Assembly: GCA_002083775.1 (NCBI GenBank)
Contig: MTEI01000011.1
Span: 1 to 64,000, forward strand
Direction: 5' to 3'
DNA: 64,000 bases
Source: Rhodoferax ferrireducens
Lineage (GTDB): Bacteria; Pseudomonadota; Gammaproteobacteria; Burkholderiales; Burkholderiaceae_C
Position 1 is the stretch's first letter, and each line of letters begins with the position of its first letter. This document shows, piece by piece, positions 56,391-64,000 of the stretch. The position numbers and the translations under genes are program-made. The notes beneath the pieces were generated by a model, which had not been told where the DNA came from, searched no databases, and was given only the letters and a program-made list of their open reading frames with translations.

Positions 56391-58460
56391 TTAGTTGATA
56401 GACGGCACAACGGTGTCAGGCAGCGAATCGCCACGCTTGCTGGCGGCGCGGTGCACGATGGTGCGGATGTTTTCCACCACACGTTCTACCGTGATGCCAA
56501 AGTGCGCATACAGCTTGGGTGCCGGGGCCGACTCGCCAAAGGTGGGCATACCGATCACCACACCGTGGCGGCCGACATACTTGCGCCAGAAGTCAGGGTG
56601 CGCAGCCTCAATGGCCAGCGATGGCGTGCCGAACGGAATCACCATCTCCTGGTAGGCGTCGGTCTGACGGTCAAACACGTTGGTGGAAGGCATCGACACC
56701 ACACGGGTGGCAATACCATCAGCGGCCAGCTCGGCCTGCGCCTTCATGGCAATTTCCAGCTCGGAACCCGTAGACACGATCACCGCCTGGAAGTTTTCCA
56801 TGTCAGACAGGATGTAGCCACCCTTGCGGATGTTGTCGACCATGCTCACATCGGTCAGGCGTGGCAGGTTCTGGCGCGACAGGCACAAGGCGCTCGGTCC
56901 GTCTTTGCGCTCCACGGCACAGGCCCAGGCCACCGCAGTTTCCAGGCCATCGGCCGGACGCCAGACATCCAGACCCGGGATGATGCGCATGCTGGGAATG
57001 TGTTCAATGCTCTGGTGCGTGGGGCCGTCTTCGCCCAAGCCAATGGAGTCGTGGGTGAACACGTGGATGACACGGATCTTCATCAGCGCCGCCATGCGGA
57101 TGGCGTTGCGGCTGTAATCGCTGAAGGTCAGGAACGTGCCGCCGTAAGGGATGTAGCCACCGTGCAGGGTGATGCCGTTCATGATGGCCGCCATGCCGAA
57201 CTCGCGCACGCCATAGCTCATGTGGTTGCCCCACTTGTCGCGGCCAGCCTTGACGCAACCCTTGAAGTTGGTCAGGTTGGAGCCGGTCAGGTCGGCACTG
57301 CCGCCAAAAAATTCGGGCAGCAGCGGTGCAATGGCATCCAGGGCGTTCTGGCTCGATTTGCGGGTGGCAAATGACGTGGCGTTGGCGGCAATGCCTTCCA
57401 GCAGGCCGGGCAGCTTGTCGGCAAATTCGGCAGGCAAATCACCCGCCATGCGGCGCACAAACTCAGCCGCCTGCGTGGGGAAAGCCGCGCGATAGGCGGC
57501 AAACTTGGCGTCCCAGGCGTGTTCGGCAGACACGCCACGGGCCACGGCGTTCCAGGCGGTGGCAATGTCAGCGGGGATCTCGAACGGTGCTGCCGTCCAG
57601 CCCAGCGCTTCGCGGGTGGCGGCCACTTCAGCCGCGCCCAGCGCAGCGCCGTGCACGTCGTGCGTGCCAGCCTTGTTGGGCGAGCCCATACCGATGACGG
57701 TTTTGCAGCAGATCAGTGTTGGTTTGCCGTCGGGCAGAACGGCTTGTGCCTTGGCGGCCTTGATGGCGGCGTCAATGGCAGCCGGGTTGTGGCCGTCCAC
57801 CGCGGGGATCACGTTCCAGTCGTACGCTTCAAAACGCTTGGGCGTGTCGTCGGTGAACCAGCCTTCGACGTGGCCGTCAATGCTGATGCCGTTGTCGTCA
57901 TAAAACGCCACCAATTTGGACAGGCGCAGCGTGCCAGCCAGTGAACAGGCTTCGTGGCTGATGCCTTCCATCAGGCAACCGTCGCCCAAAAACACGTAGG
58001 TGTAGTGGTCGACGATGGCGTGCTCGGCCTTGTTGAATTCGGTTGACAGGAGCTTTTCAGCCAGCGCCATGCCCACGGCATTGGTGATGCCCTGGCCCAG
58101 CGGGCCGGTGGTGGTTTCCACGCCGGGGGTCACGCCCACTTCGGGGTGACCAGCGGTTTTGCTGTGCAGCTGGCGGAAGTTTTGCAGCTCGCTCATGGGC
58201 AGGTCGTAACCTGTGAGGTGCAACAGCGCGTAAATCAGCATGGAGCCATGGCCGTTGGAGAGCACAAAACGGTCGCGGTCCGGCCAATGCGGGTTGGTCG
58301 GGTTGTGACGCAGGTGGCGGTTCCACAGCACTTCGGCAATGTCGGCCATGCCCATGGGCGCGCCGGGGTGGCCGGACTTGGCTTTTTCAACAGCGTCAAC
58401 GGCCAGCATACGGATGGCATTGGCCATCTGCTTCGCAAATTCAGGGGTGGGTGTGGTCAT
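56391..58460 (-). CDS. cbbT: Transketolase
   Basis: Transketolase transfers two-carbon units in the Calvin and pentose phosphate cycles with thiamine diphosphate. The TPP motif [13 protein letters not shown] to FYDDN, the N-terminal [23 protein letters not shown] and the [17 protein letters not shown] active-site region are present in 689 residues. The gene lies 8 bp upstream of cbbZ. Confidence 0.98.
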   Translation of the reverse strand: MTTPTPEFAKQMANAIRMLAVDAVEKAKSGHPGAPMGMADIAEVLWNRHLRHNPTNPHWPDRDRFVLSNGHGSMLIYALLHLTGYDLPMSELQNFRQLHSKTAGHPEVGVTPGVETTTGPLGQGITNAVGMALAEKLLSTEFNKAEHAIVDHYTYVFLGDGCLMEGISHEACSLAGTLRLSKLVAFYDDNGISIDGHVEGWFTDDTPKRFEAYDWNVIPAVDGHNPAAIDAAIKAAKAQAVLPDGKPTLICCKTVIGMGSPNKAGTHDVHGAALGAAEVAATREALGWTAAPFEIPADIATAWNAVARGVSAEHAWDAKFAAYRAAFPTQAAEFVRRMAGDLPAEFADKLPGLLEGIAANATSFATRKSSQNALDAIAPLLPEFFGGSADLTGSNLTNFKGCVKAGRDKWGNHMSYGVREFGMAAIMNGITLHGGYIPYGGTFLTFSDYSRNAIRMAALMKIRVIHVFTHDSIGLGEDGPTHQSIEHIPSMRIIPGLDVWRPADGLETAVAWACAVERKDGPSALCLSRQNLPRLTDVSMVDNIRKGGYILSDMENFQAVIVSTGSELEIAMKAQAELAADGIATRVVSMPSTNVFDRQTDAYQEMVIPFGTPSLAIEAAHPDFWRKYVGRHGVVIGMPTFGESAPAPKLYAHFGITVERVVENIRTIVHRAASKRGDSLPDTVVPSIN

Positions 58461-58612
58461 GGTTCGTAAAGGGTGGGGTTGTCAATGAGAAGGGTCGGCG
58501 CTCGCTGGCGGCGAGCTGCTGACCCGTATCTTACAGTCGGAACCGGGGCTGACCGACCCGGCGCTGCGCTGGCCGGTTGCCCTTTTTGCGGTTCCGCTGC
58601 AGTCTGGCGAAA

Positions 58613-59488
58613 TTAGCTTGCCTTCTTCTGGCGCTCCATCATGCGCCACACAAATGGCGTGAAGATGAGTTGCATGGCCAGTTCCATCTTGCCGCCGGGC
58701 ACCACGATGGTGTTGGCGCGGCTCATGAAGCTGTCGTTGATCATGCTGCGCAAATACTGGAAGTCGATGCCCTTGGGGTTGTTGAAGCGAATCACCACCA
58801 TGCTCTCGTCGGCGCTGGGGATGTCGCGGGCGATGAACGGATTGCTGGTGTCAACCATCGGCACGCGCTGGAAGTTCACATGGGTGTGCATGAACTGCGG
58901 GCAGATGTAGTTCACATAGTCGGGCATGCGGCGCAGGATGGTGTCGGTGACCGCCTCGGTGCTGTAGCCGCGCTGTTTTTTGTCGCGGTAGAGTTTTTGA
59001 ATCCATTCCAGGTTGATGACCGGCACCACCCCAATCAGCAAGTCAGGATGCTGGGCAATGTTGACTTCTGGGGTGATCACCGCGCCGTGCAGGCCTTCGT
59101 AAAACAGCAGGTCGGTACCGGCGGGCACGTCTTCCCAGGGGGTGAAGGTGCCGGGGTCTTGCTTGTAGGGCGCGGCCTCTTCGGTGTCATGCAGGTACTT
59201 GCGGCGCTTGCCGGTGCCGGTTTTGGCGTAGTTGGCAAACAAGGCCTCAATTTCGGCAAACAGGTTGGTATTGGCACCAAAGTGGCTGAAATTTTTGTCG
59301 CCAGCGGCTTCGGCCTCAGCCTGCTTGAGCTTCATTTCCTTGCGGTCGTAGCGGTGAAAGCTATCGCCTTCGATGATGGCGGCCTTGATGTTCTCGCGGC
59401 GGAAAATGTTGTCAAACGTGCGCGTGACAGAAGTGGTGCCGGCACCGCTGGAGCCGGTGATGGCGATGATGGGGTGGCGTGCTGACAT
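58613..59488 (-). CDS. cbbP: Phosphoribulokinase
   Basis: Prk makes ribulose-1,5-bisphosphate, the CO2 acceptor, and is specific to the Calvin cycle. The P-loop ITGSSGAGTTSVTRTF has GAGT in place of GSGKT, as in proteobacterial Prk; the family's Asp/Glu catalytic region is FYEGLHGAV. Length 291. An intercistronic repeat lies between it and cbbF, and a 150-bp gap precedes cbbT. Confidence 0.97.
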   Translation of the reverse strand: MSARHPIIAITGSSGAGTTSVTRTFDNIFRRENIKAAIIEGDSFHRYDRKEMKLKQAEAEAAGDKNFSHFGANTNLFAEIEALFANYAKTGTGKRRKYLHDTEEAAPYKQDPGTFTPWEDVPAGTDLLFYEGLHGAVITPEVNIAQHPDLLIGVVPVINLEWIQKLYRDKKQRGYSTEAVTDTILRRMPDYVNYICPQFMHTHVNFQRVPMVDTSNPFIARDIPSADESMVVIRFNNPKGIDFQYLRSMINDSFMSRANTIVVPGGKMELAMQLIFTPFVWRMMERQKKAS

Positions 59489-59514
59489 GGTGCGTGACTC
59501 CTGAAAGTTAAAAA

Positions 59515-59572
59515 ATTTATAAGAAATAAGGCTCTAGCCCTTATTGAATAAGGGTAGGCAGCTATTTATTTT
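59515..59572 (+). repeat. Interspersed repeat copy between cbbF and cbbP
   Basis: TTTATAAGAAATAAGGCTCTAG, then CCCTTATTGAATAAGGGTAGGCAGCTATTTATT, is the cleanest copy; the inner CCCTTATT/AATAAGGG forms a perfect hairpin with one base in the loop. Confidence 0.85.
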
Positions 59573-59589
59573 GACTGTCAAAACCACGA

Positions 59590-60687
59590 TCAGTCGCGGA
59601 ACAGGCTGCGCTCGGCAAACAGCGGGTTGATCAGTTCAACCTGCACCGGTTCGCGGTGGTAGCGCTCAATGCGCTCCACTTCGTTTTTGGAGCCAAACAC
59701 AAAGCCAATGCGCTGGTGCAGGCTGGTGGGTTGCACCTCCAACATCGGCATCTCGCCGGTGGAGGCACGCCCGCCGGCCTGCTCCATGATCATGCCGACC
59801 GGGTTGGCCTCATACAACAGGCGCAGGCGGCCGGGCTTGGACGGGTCTTTGGTGTCGCGCGGGTACATGAACACACCGCCGCGCATCAAGATGCGGTGCG
59901 CCTCAGCCACCATGGAGGCAATCCAGCGCATGTTGAAGTCTTTGCCGCGCGCACCGGTTTTGCCAGCCAGGCATTCGTCCACATAACGCTTCACCGGGGC
60001 TTCCCAGAAGCGCGCGTTGGAGGCGTTGATGGCAAATTCTTGCGTATCTGGCGGAATCTGCATGTTGCGGTGCGTCAGCATGAACTCACCCAAATTGGGG
60101 TCCAGTGTGAAACCGTTGACGCCGTCACCCACCGTCAGCACCATCATGGTGGTGGGGCCGTAGAGCGCGTAACCGGCAGCCACCTGCTGGGTACCGGGCT
60201 GGAAGAAGTCGGCATCGACCACATCACGACCGGAGTCAATCACCTCTTGCGGCGCACGCAGCACGCTGAAAATACTGCCTACCGACACGTTCACGTCGAT
60301 GTTGCTGGAGCCGTCCAGCGGGTCAAACACAATCAGATAGCTACCGCGCGGGTACTGTTTGGGGATCTGGTACGGCGCGTCCATCTCTTCAGAGGCCATG
60401 CCCGCCAGGTTACCCGACCACTCGGTGCGCTGCATGAACACGTCGTTGGACAGCACGTCGAGCTTTTTCTGCGTCTCGCCCTGCACGTTGACCGAGCCGC
60501 CTTCATCCGCAGCATGGTTGCCCATGACACCCGCCAGTTCACCATAGGCCACGGCCTTGGCAATGCCCTTGCAGGCCAGCGCCACGTCCAGGATCAGCGA
60601 GTTGAAATCACCGCTGGCGCTGGGAAAGCGGCGGCGCTCCTCAATGAGAAACTGCGTCAACGTGGAACGCTTGGAACGAAGGGTCAT
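59590..60687 (-). CDS. cbbF: Fructose-1,6-bisphosphatase, class I
   Basis: FBPase removes the 1-phosphate of fructose-1,6-bisphosphate (and often of sedoheptulose-1,7-bisphosphate in autotrophs). The metal-site motifs [18 protein letters not shown] and the C-terminal GGVFMYPRD and EQAGGRAS are present. Either ATG 60693 or ATG 60687 can be the start; the second gives 365 residues. Confidence 0.97.
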   Translation of the reverse strand: MTLRSKRSTLTQFLIEERRRFPSASGDFNSLILDVALACKGIAKAVAYGELAGVMGNHAADEGGSVNVQGETQKKLDVLSNDVFMQRTEWSGNLAGMASEEMDAPYQIPKQYPRGSYLIVFDPLDGSSNIDVNVSVGSIFSVLRAPQEVIDSGRDVVDADFFQPGTQQVAAGYALYGPTTMMVLTVGDGVNGFTLDPNLGEFMLTHRNMQIPPDTQEFAINASNARFWEAPVKRYVDECLAGKTGARGKDFNMRWIASMVAEAHRILMRGGVFMYPRDTKDPSKPGRLRLLYEANPVGMIMEQAGGRASTGEMPMLEVQPTSLHQRIGFVFGSKNEVERIERYHREPVQVELINPLFAERSLFRD

Positions 60688-60736
60688 GGGCATGCTGTAT
60701 CTCCTGGTAATGAAATGGGGTGGCTCTGGCGGCGAT

Positions 60737-61435
60737 TCAGGCAGGGTGCGCGGCGCGGCGCAGCGCCTGCATCACGGTTTTGTAGCCGCCACCTGCATCT
60801 GGCGCGCCAAACACGGCGCTGCCGGCCACACAGGTGTCGGCACCTGCAGCCACGATTTCTGCAATGTTGTCGGTCTTGACGCCGCCGTCCACCTCGAGCC
60901 AGATCGGCTGGCCGCCAGCGGCCACATGCGCGTCGATCTTGGCGCGCACCAGGCGCAGCTTGGCCAGGGTGGAGGGAATGAACTTCTGGCCACCAAAACC
61001 GGGGTTGACGCTCATCAGCAAAATCATGTCGAGCTTGTCCATGACGTGATCCAGCACGCTGATAGGGGTTGCCGGATTGAGCACCAGGCCGGCCTTGCAG
61101 CCCAGCTCGCGAATCATCGACAAACTGCGGTCGACGTGTTTGGACGCTTCGGGGTGGAAGGTGATGATGTTGGCACCGGCCTTGGCAAACAGCGGAATGA
61201 TCGAATCGACCGGTTCCACCATCAGGTGCACGTCTATCGGGATGCTGACATGCGGGCGGATCGCTTCGCAGACCAGCGGGCCAATGGTCAGATTCGGCAC
61301 GTAATGGTTGTCCATCACATCAAAGTGCACCAGGTCGCAACCAGCGGCCTCAATGGCGCGCACTTCTTCACCCAGGCGGGCGAAGTCTGCAGACAGAATG
61401 GACGGGGCCAAACGCAGGACGGCGGTAGAGCTCAT
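60737..61435 (-). CDS. cbbE: Ribulose-phosphate 3-epimerase
   Basis: Rpe interconverts ribulose-5-phosphate and xylulose-5-phosphate. The TIM-barrel signatures [34 protein letters not shown] and [14 protein letters not shown] are present in 232 residues. It lies between cbbF and cbbY on the same strand. Confidence 0.97.
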   Translation of the reverse strand: MSSTAVLRLAPSILSADFARLGEEVRAIEAAGCDLVHFDVMDNHYVPNLTIGPLVCEAIRPHVSIPIDVHLMVEPVDSIIPLFAKAGANIITFHPEASKHVDRSLSMIRELGCKAGLVLNPATPISVLDHVMDKLDMILLMSVNPGFGGQKFIPSTLAKLRLVRAKIDAHVAAGGQPIWLEVDGGVKTDNIAEIVAAGADTCVAGSAVFGAPDAGGGYKTVMQALRRAAHPA

Positions 61436-61482
61436 GGGGCAGGCTTTCTGAAAGTTGGAAACTGTTGGAGGTATCTTGTGGC

Positions 61483-62202
61483 TCAGACCCGGCCAGAATT
61501 TTGCCAGTCGGTCAACTGCGCCAACGTGACATGGCTCAAGTCGGGCACAACGCGCAGCGCATCACTGAAGTCGTGGTGCAACGTGTAACGGTTGGTGGTG
61601 ATCAGCGTTTTCAGACCCGCGGCGGTGGCGGCACGCAGCCCGTTGCTGGAGTCTTCAATCACCAGGCACTGGCTGGCTGGCACGCCCAAAGCCTCTAGCA
61701 CCTGAAAATACACCTGCGGGTGCGGCTTTTTGAGCGGTGCCGTGGCGGCATCACCAATCACGGCAAACATGTCGCGCCAGTGCTCGCCCAGCGCGCCACG
61801 TAACAAGGCAGCGATGTTGGCCGGTGTGGTGGTGGTGGCAATGGCCAGCTTCAGCCCGGCTTGGCGGGCCTCGTTGATCAGCGCCAGCACGCCGGGGCGC
61901 AAGCTGACCGAGCCACTGTTGACCAGGTTTTCATAAATGGTGGTTTTTAGCGCGTGGATGCGGTCAATCTCGCCCTTGTGCGCCTGGGCATCCAGCGCCG
62001 GGTCGATCTGCTTCCAGTACAGGAGAATGCGCTCTTTGCCACCCGACACGTCCAGCAGGTGGAGGTACATATCATCGGTCCAGACCCAGTCCATGCCGAG
62101 TTCGGCAAAGGCGTGGTTGAAGGCCGCCAGGTGCACACTCTCGGTCTCGGCGAGCGTGCCATCCACATCAAATATCAAGGCTTGAAGTGCACCAGATGCC
62201 AT
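61483..62202 (-). CDS. cbbY: CbbY-type HAD phosphatase
   Basis: CbbY dephosphorylates xylulose-1,5-bisphosphate, a RuBisCO inhibitor, in autotrophs. The HAD motif [20 protein letters not shown], the CbbY cap signature and [16 protein letters not shown] are present in 239 residues. It is the promoter-proximal gene of the operon, divergent from cbbR. Confidence 0.9.
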   Translation of the reverse strand: MASGALQALIFDVDGTLAETESVHLAAFNHAFAELGMDWVWTDDMYLHLLDVSGGKERILLYWKQIDPALDAQAHKGEIDRIHALKTTIYENLVNSGSVSLRPGVLALINEARQAGLKLAIATTTTPANIAALLRGALGEHWRDMFAVIGDAATAPLKKPHPQVYFQVLEALGVPASQCLVIEDSSNGLRAATAAGLKTLITTNRYTLHHDFSDALRVVPDLSHVTLAQLTDWQNSGRV

Positions 62203-62305
62203 GGAAAAGGATCCTTTGTTGAGCGCGTGGGGGCCGACAAAAGTGCGGCATGGGTTTACTTTAATCGGCCTGACTCATAAACTCTAATCACGTTTTATTG
62301 AAAAA

Positions 62306-62325
62306 TCATCAGTATCACCTGATGA
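62306..62325. promoter_or_regulatory. Inverted repeat at the cbbR start, candidate CbbR/LysR site
   Basis: TCATCAG and CTGATGA form a perfect inverted repeat with a 6-base spacer, 5 bp before the first possible cbbR start codon in the 130-bp divergent region between cbbY and cbbR. LysR regulators usually bind such dyads, so it may serve autoregulation. Confidence 0.5.
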
Positions 62326-62330
62326 AATAA

Positions 62331-63254
62331 ATGGAGACCCCCATGCGCCCCTACACCTTCAAACAGGTTCAGACGTTCATGGAGGTGGCGCGCCAGCGTT
62401 CCGTCTCCAAAGCGGCCGAGCGCCTGTTTGTGACCCAGCCCGCGGTATCGATGCAATTGCGCCAACTGGAAGACGCCTTTGGCCTGCCGCTGGTGGAACC
62501 GTTGGGCCGCAACATTCGGCTCACCTCTGCCGGCGAGGCATTTCTGACCTATGCCACCAACGCCATGAGCCAGTTCAAAGACCTGGAAGCGCTGATGGCT
62601 GAACACGTGGGCCTGAAAAAAGGCCAGCTGGACCTGGCCGTGGTCAGCACCTCCAAATACTTCATCCCCATGCTGCTGGTGCGCTTTGGCAAGCTTCACC
62701 CGGGCATCGACGTGAAACTCAGCATCGACAACCGCGACAACGTGCTGGGCCTGATGGTGCGCAACGAGGCTGATCTGGTGGTGATGGGCCGCGCGCCCAG
62801 CCACCTGGACTGCGTGGCCACCGTGTTTGCCACCAACCCGCTGGTGATGGTGGCGCCGCCTGATCACCCGCTGGCCCGGCGCAAAAACCTGCCCTTCAGC
62901 GCCCTGGCCGACTACAGCTTTGTCGTGCGCGAAGAAGGTTCGGGCACCCGCGCCGCCATGCAGCGCCTGTTTGAAGAACACCAGACCGCGCTGAAGATTG
63001 TCATGGGGCTGCCCAGCAACGAAACCATCAAACAGGCGGTGATGGCCGGCATGGGCCTGAGCTTTTTGTCTATGCGCACCATCCGCCACGAACTCGCCAG
63101 CGGCCACATTGCCCTGCTGGACGTGCAGGGCCTGCCGCAGATGAACCATTGGTATGTGACCCACCTCAGCCATAAAAAACTCTCCCCCGCCACCCGGGCG
63201 TTCAAGGAGTTCCTGATAGAGCAAGGCGGCGCGCTGATGGACACCTGGAGTTAG
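62331..63254 (+). CDS. cbbR: LysR-type regulator CbbR
   Basis: CbbR activates Calvin genes in response to metabolites such as NADPH and RuBP. The N-terminal winged HTH (FKQVQTFMEVARQRSVSKAAERLFVTQPAVSMQLRQLE) and the C-terminal effector domain are complete in 307 residues. An in-frame ATG at 62343 is an alternative start. It is divergent from the cbb operon. Confidence 0.92.
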   Translation: METPMRPYTFKQVQTFMEVARQRSVSKAAERLFVTQPAVSMQLRQLEDAFGLPLVEPLGRNIRLTSAGEAFLTYATNAMSQFKDLEALMAEHVGLKKGQLDLAVVSTSKYFIPMLLVRFGKLHPGIDVKLSIDNRDNVLGLMVRNEADLVVMGRAPSHLDCVATVFATNPLVMVAPPDHPLARRKNLPFSALADYSFVVREEGSGTRAAMQRLFEEHQTALKIVMGLPSNETIKQAVMAGMGLSFLSMRTIRHELASGHIALLDVQGLPQMNHWYVTHLSHKKLSPATRAFKEFLIEQGGALMDTWS

Positions 63255-63339
63255 TGTCGGTGACAGGTAGCGCTGTGGTGTGATGCCCACACCCTGCGGT
63301 TTCGTTACCCGTTCGTAACCAAACCCACATCAAGGTTAT

Positions 63340-63353
63340 TAGGGTTAACCCTA
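63340..63353. promoter_or_regulatory. Perfect palindrome TAGGGTTAACCCTA
   Basis: A 14-bp perfect palindrome lies 41 bp before the start of the next gene, in a likely promoter position. It looks like the binding site of a dimeric regulator (LysR or similar); the regulator is unknown. Confidence 0.55.
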
Positions 63354-63393
63354 TACTGCACTGCAACAAAGTTTGTTTCTGGAGGACCCCATC

Positions 63394-63669
63394 ATGACAA
63401 ACACCGCAGTGCAACAAGCTGGCCTGAGCCAAGAGCTCCAAAATGTATCCGCTGCCTGGCGCGAGCTCGGCACCACCACACGCCAGCTGATCATCGCCCT
63501 TTTTTCAAAACTGACGCAGCGCCAACCAGCCTGCCCCGTACAAACGGCCCGCCAGGAAGCCGACAAGCTGCGCGCTTACGCAGACTCGCTGTACCGCGCT
63601 GACCCGCGCTACGCCCAAGACCTGTATGCCGCCGCCACCCGCCACGAGCGCTCTGCTGCCAACCAGTGA
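63394..63669 (+). CDS. Small hypothetical protein
   Basis: The 91-residue product starts MTNTAVQQAGLSQELQNVSA and has a CTGGAGGA ribosome-binding site; the longer track ORF is rejected. A hydrophobic segment (TRQLIIALFSKL) precedes a charged helix (ARQEADKLRAYADSLY). I infer a link to YjiS/DUF1127-type small proteins from the C-terminal half, but the match is not certain. Confidence 0.65.
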   Translation: MTNTAVQQAGLSQELQNVSAAWRELGTTTRQLIIALFSKLTQRQPACPVQTARQEADKLRAYADSLYRADPRYAQDLYAAATRHERSAANQ

Positions 63670-63767
63670 CCGACCTCGCCGTCAACACACAGACGCCAAA
63701 CCATTTTTAACCACCGGCCAAGCGGGCGATCCCCGACCTTGCGCTGACCAACTTTGGAGGACACACC

Positions 63768-63962
63768 ATGTCCGTTATGACCAACCTGGGCCACACCACC
63801 AGCCTGATCCTAGGCCTGCCCTTTGACCTGGCCCGTGCCAACTACGCCCGGGCTGTGCGCCTGGGGCTCATTGAACATTCGATGCTGAAATCTGCCCGGT
63901 TTGCGCAAGAGCTGACCGAGATAGAACGTCTGACCCTGGGCCTGTGGGCGCGCCGGGTATGA
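63768..63962 (+). CDS. Small hypothetical protein
   Basis: The 64-residue product starts MSVMTNLGHTTSLILGLPFD with a TTTGGAGGAC ribosome-binding site, and ends in a Leu/Arg-rich helix. It lies 98 bp after the previous small gene and has the same style, so the two probably form a small stress- or envelope-linked cluster. Function unknown. Confidence 0.6.
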   Translation: MSVMTNLGHTTSLILGLPFDLARANYARAVRLGLIEHSMLKSARFAQELTEIERLTLGLWARRV

Positions 63963-64000
63963 GGCGCACGCTGCTTCAAAGGCGGTGACCACGGCCACGA

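Overview
The window looks like chromosome from a Gram-negative betaproteobacterium of the Burkholderiales, most likely Comamonadaceae of the Rhodoferax/Polaromonas type. The reasons are the high-GC coding style, typical betaproteobacterial gene neighbourhoods (hrcA/nadK/recN; lolB-ispE-tRNA-prs-rplY-pth; pilB-pilC-pilD-coaE-zapD-yacG; tamA-tamB), a chromosomal Calvin-cycle (cbb) cluster under a LysR regulator, and an interspersed GGCCTCTAGCCCTT...AGCAGCTATT repeat of a kind I associate with this family. The genus is an inference.

Layout. 1-1.7 kb is the end of a decayed mobile region: a CHAT/caspase-like protease gene, a 3' tRNA remnant, a coding remnant and palindromic operators, stopping at a tRNA with anticodon CAT. 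1.7-30 kb is core genome. It holds hrcA; nadK-recN-rapZ; mutY, a dynamin-like GTPase and mutM; a TPR protein, lolB, ispE, tRNA-Gln, prs, rplY, pth and a DUF4124 protein; a ferredoxin, a universal stress protein, coaD and rsmD; two M16 peptidase-family genes divergent from ftsY; and the type IV pilus genes pilB, pilC and pilD with coaE, zapD and yacG. Three small membrane/stress genes (yqjD/E/K-like) lie between pilC and pilD. 30-40 kb holds a DUF1841 gene, a MoxR ATPase and a VWA protein separated by a GNAT gene and a vapBC toxin-antitoxin pair, then tamA-tamB and tRNA-Arg(CCT).

40.35-49.41 kb is a compact integrated element of about 9 kb in the 3' end of tRNA-Arg(CCT), bounded by an imperfect 19/20-bp direct repeat. 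It carries a P4-type integrase, two small regulators, a RadC/JAB protein, an AlpA regulator, a PriCT-Toprim-DUF927 primase-helicase and several unknown small genes. I see no relaxase, capsid or terminase gene. Its non-coding ends carry at least 17 exact copies of TGGGGGCA (plus near-copies), four of them at exact 11-bp spacing. These are candidate replication iterons and, with the unknown genes, the most promising undescribed biology here. The decayed region at 1.3-1.5 kb shares two of its palindromes (GTGACNGTCAC and CATTACTSGGTAATG), so it is probably a relic of a related element.

49.4-62.3 kb holds an unknown gene, pckG (GTP-type PEP carboxykinase) and a minus-strand Calvin/central carbon operon in the order cbbY-cbbE-cbbF-cbbP-cbbT-cbbZ-cbbG-cbbK-cbbA, ending at a strong hairpin. 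cbbR is divergent from it. No RuBisCO gene is present. Three intercistronic gaps of this operon contain the interspersed repeat. The window closes with two small unknown genes behind a TAGGGTTAACCCTA palindrome.

Limits: all family assignments come from reading translations and motifs by eye. Start codons are chosen from ribosome-binding sites, overlaps and family N-termini. No alignment, structure prediction or database search was run.
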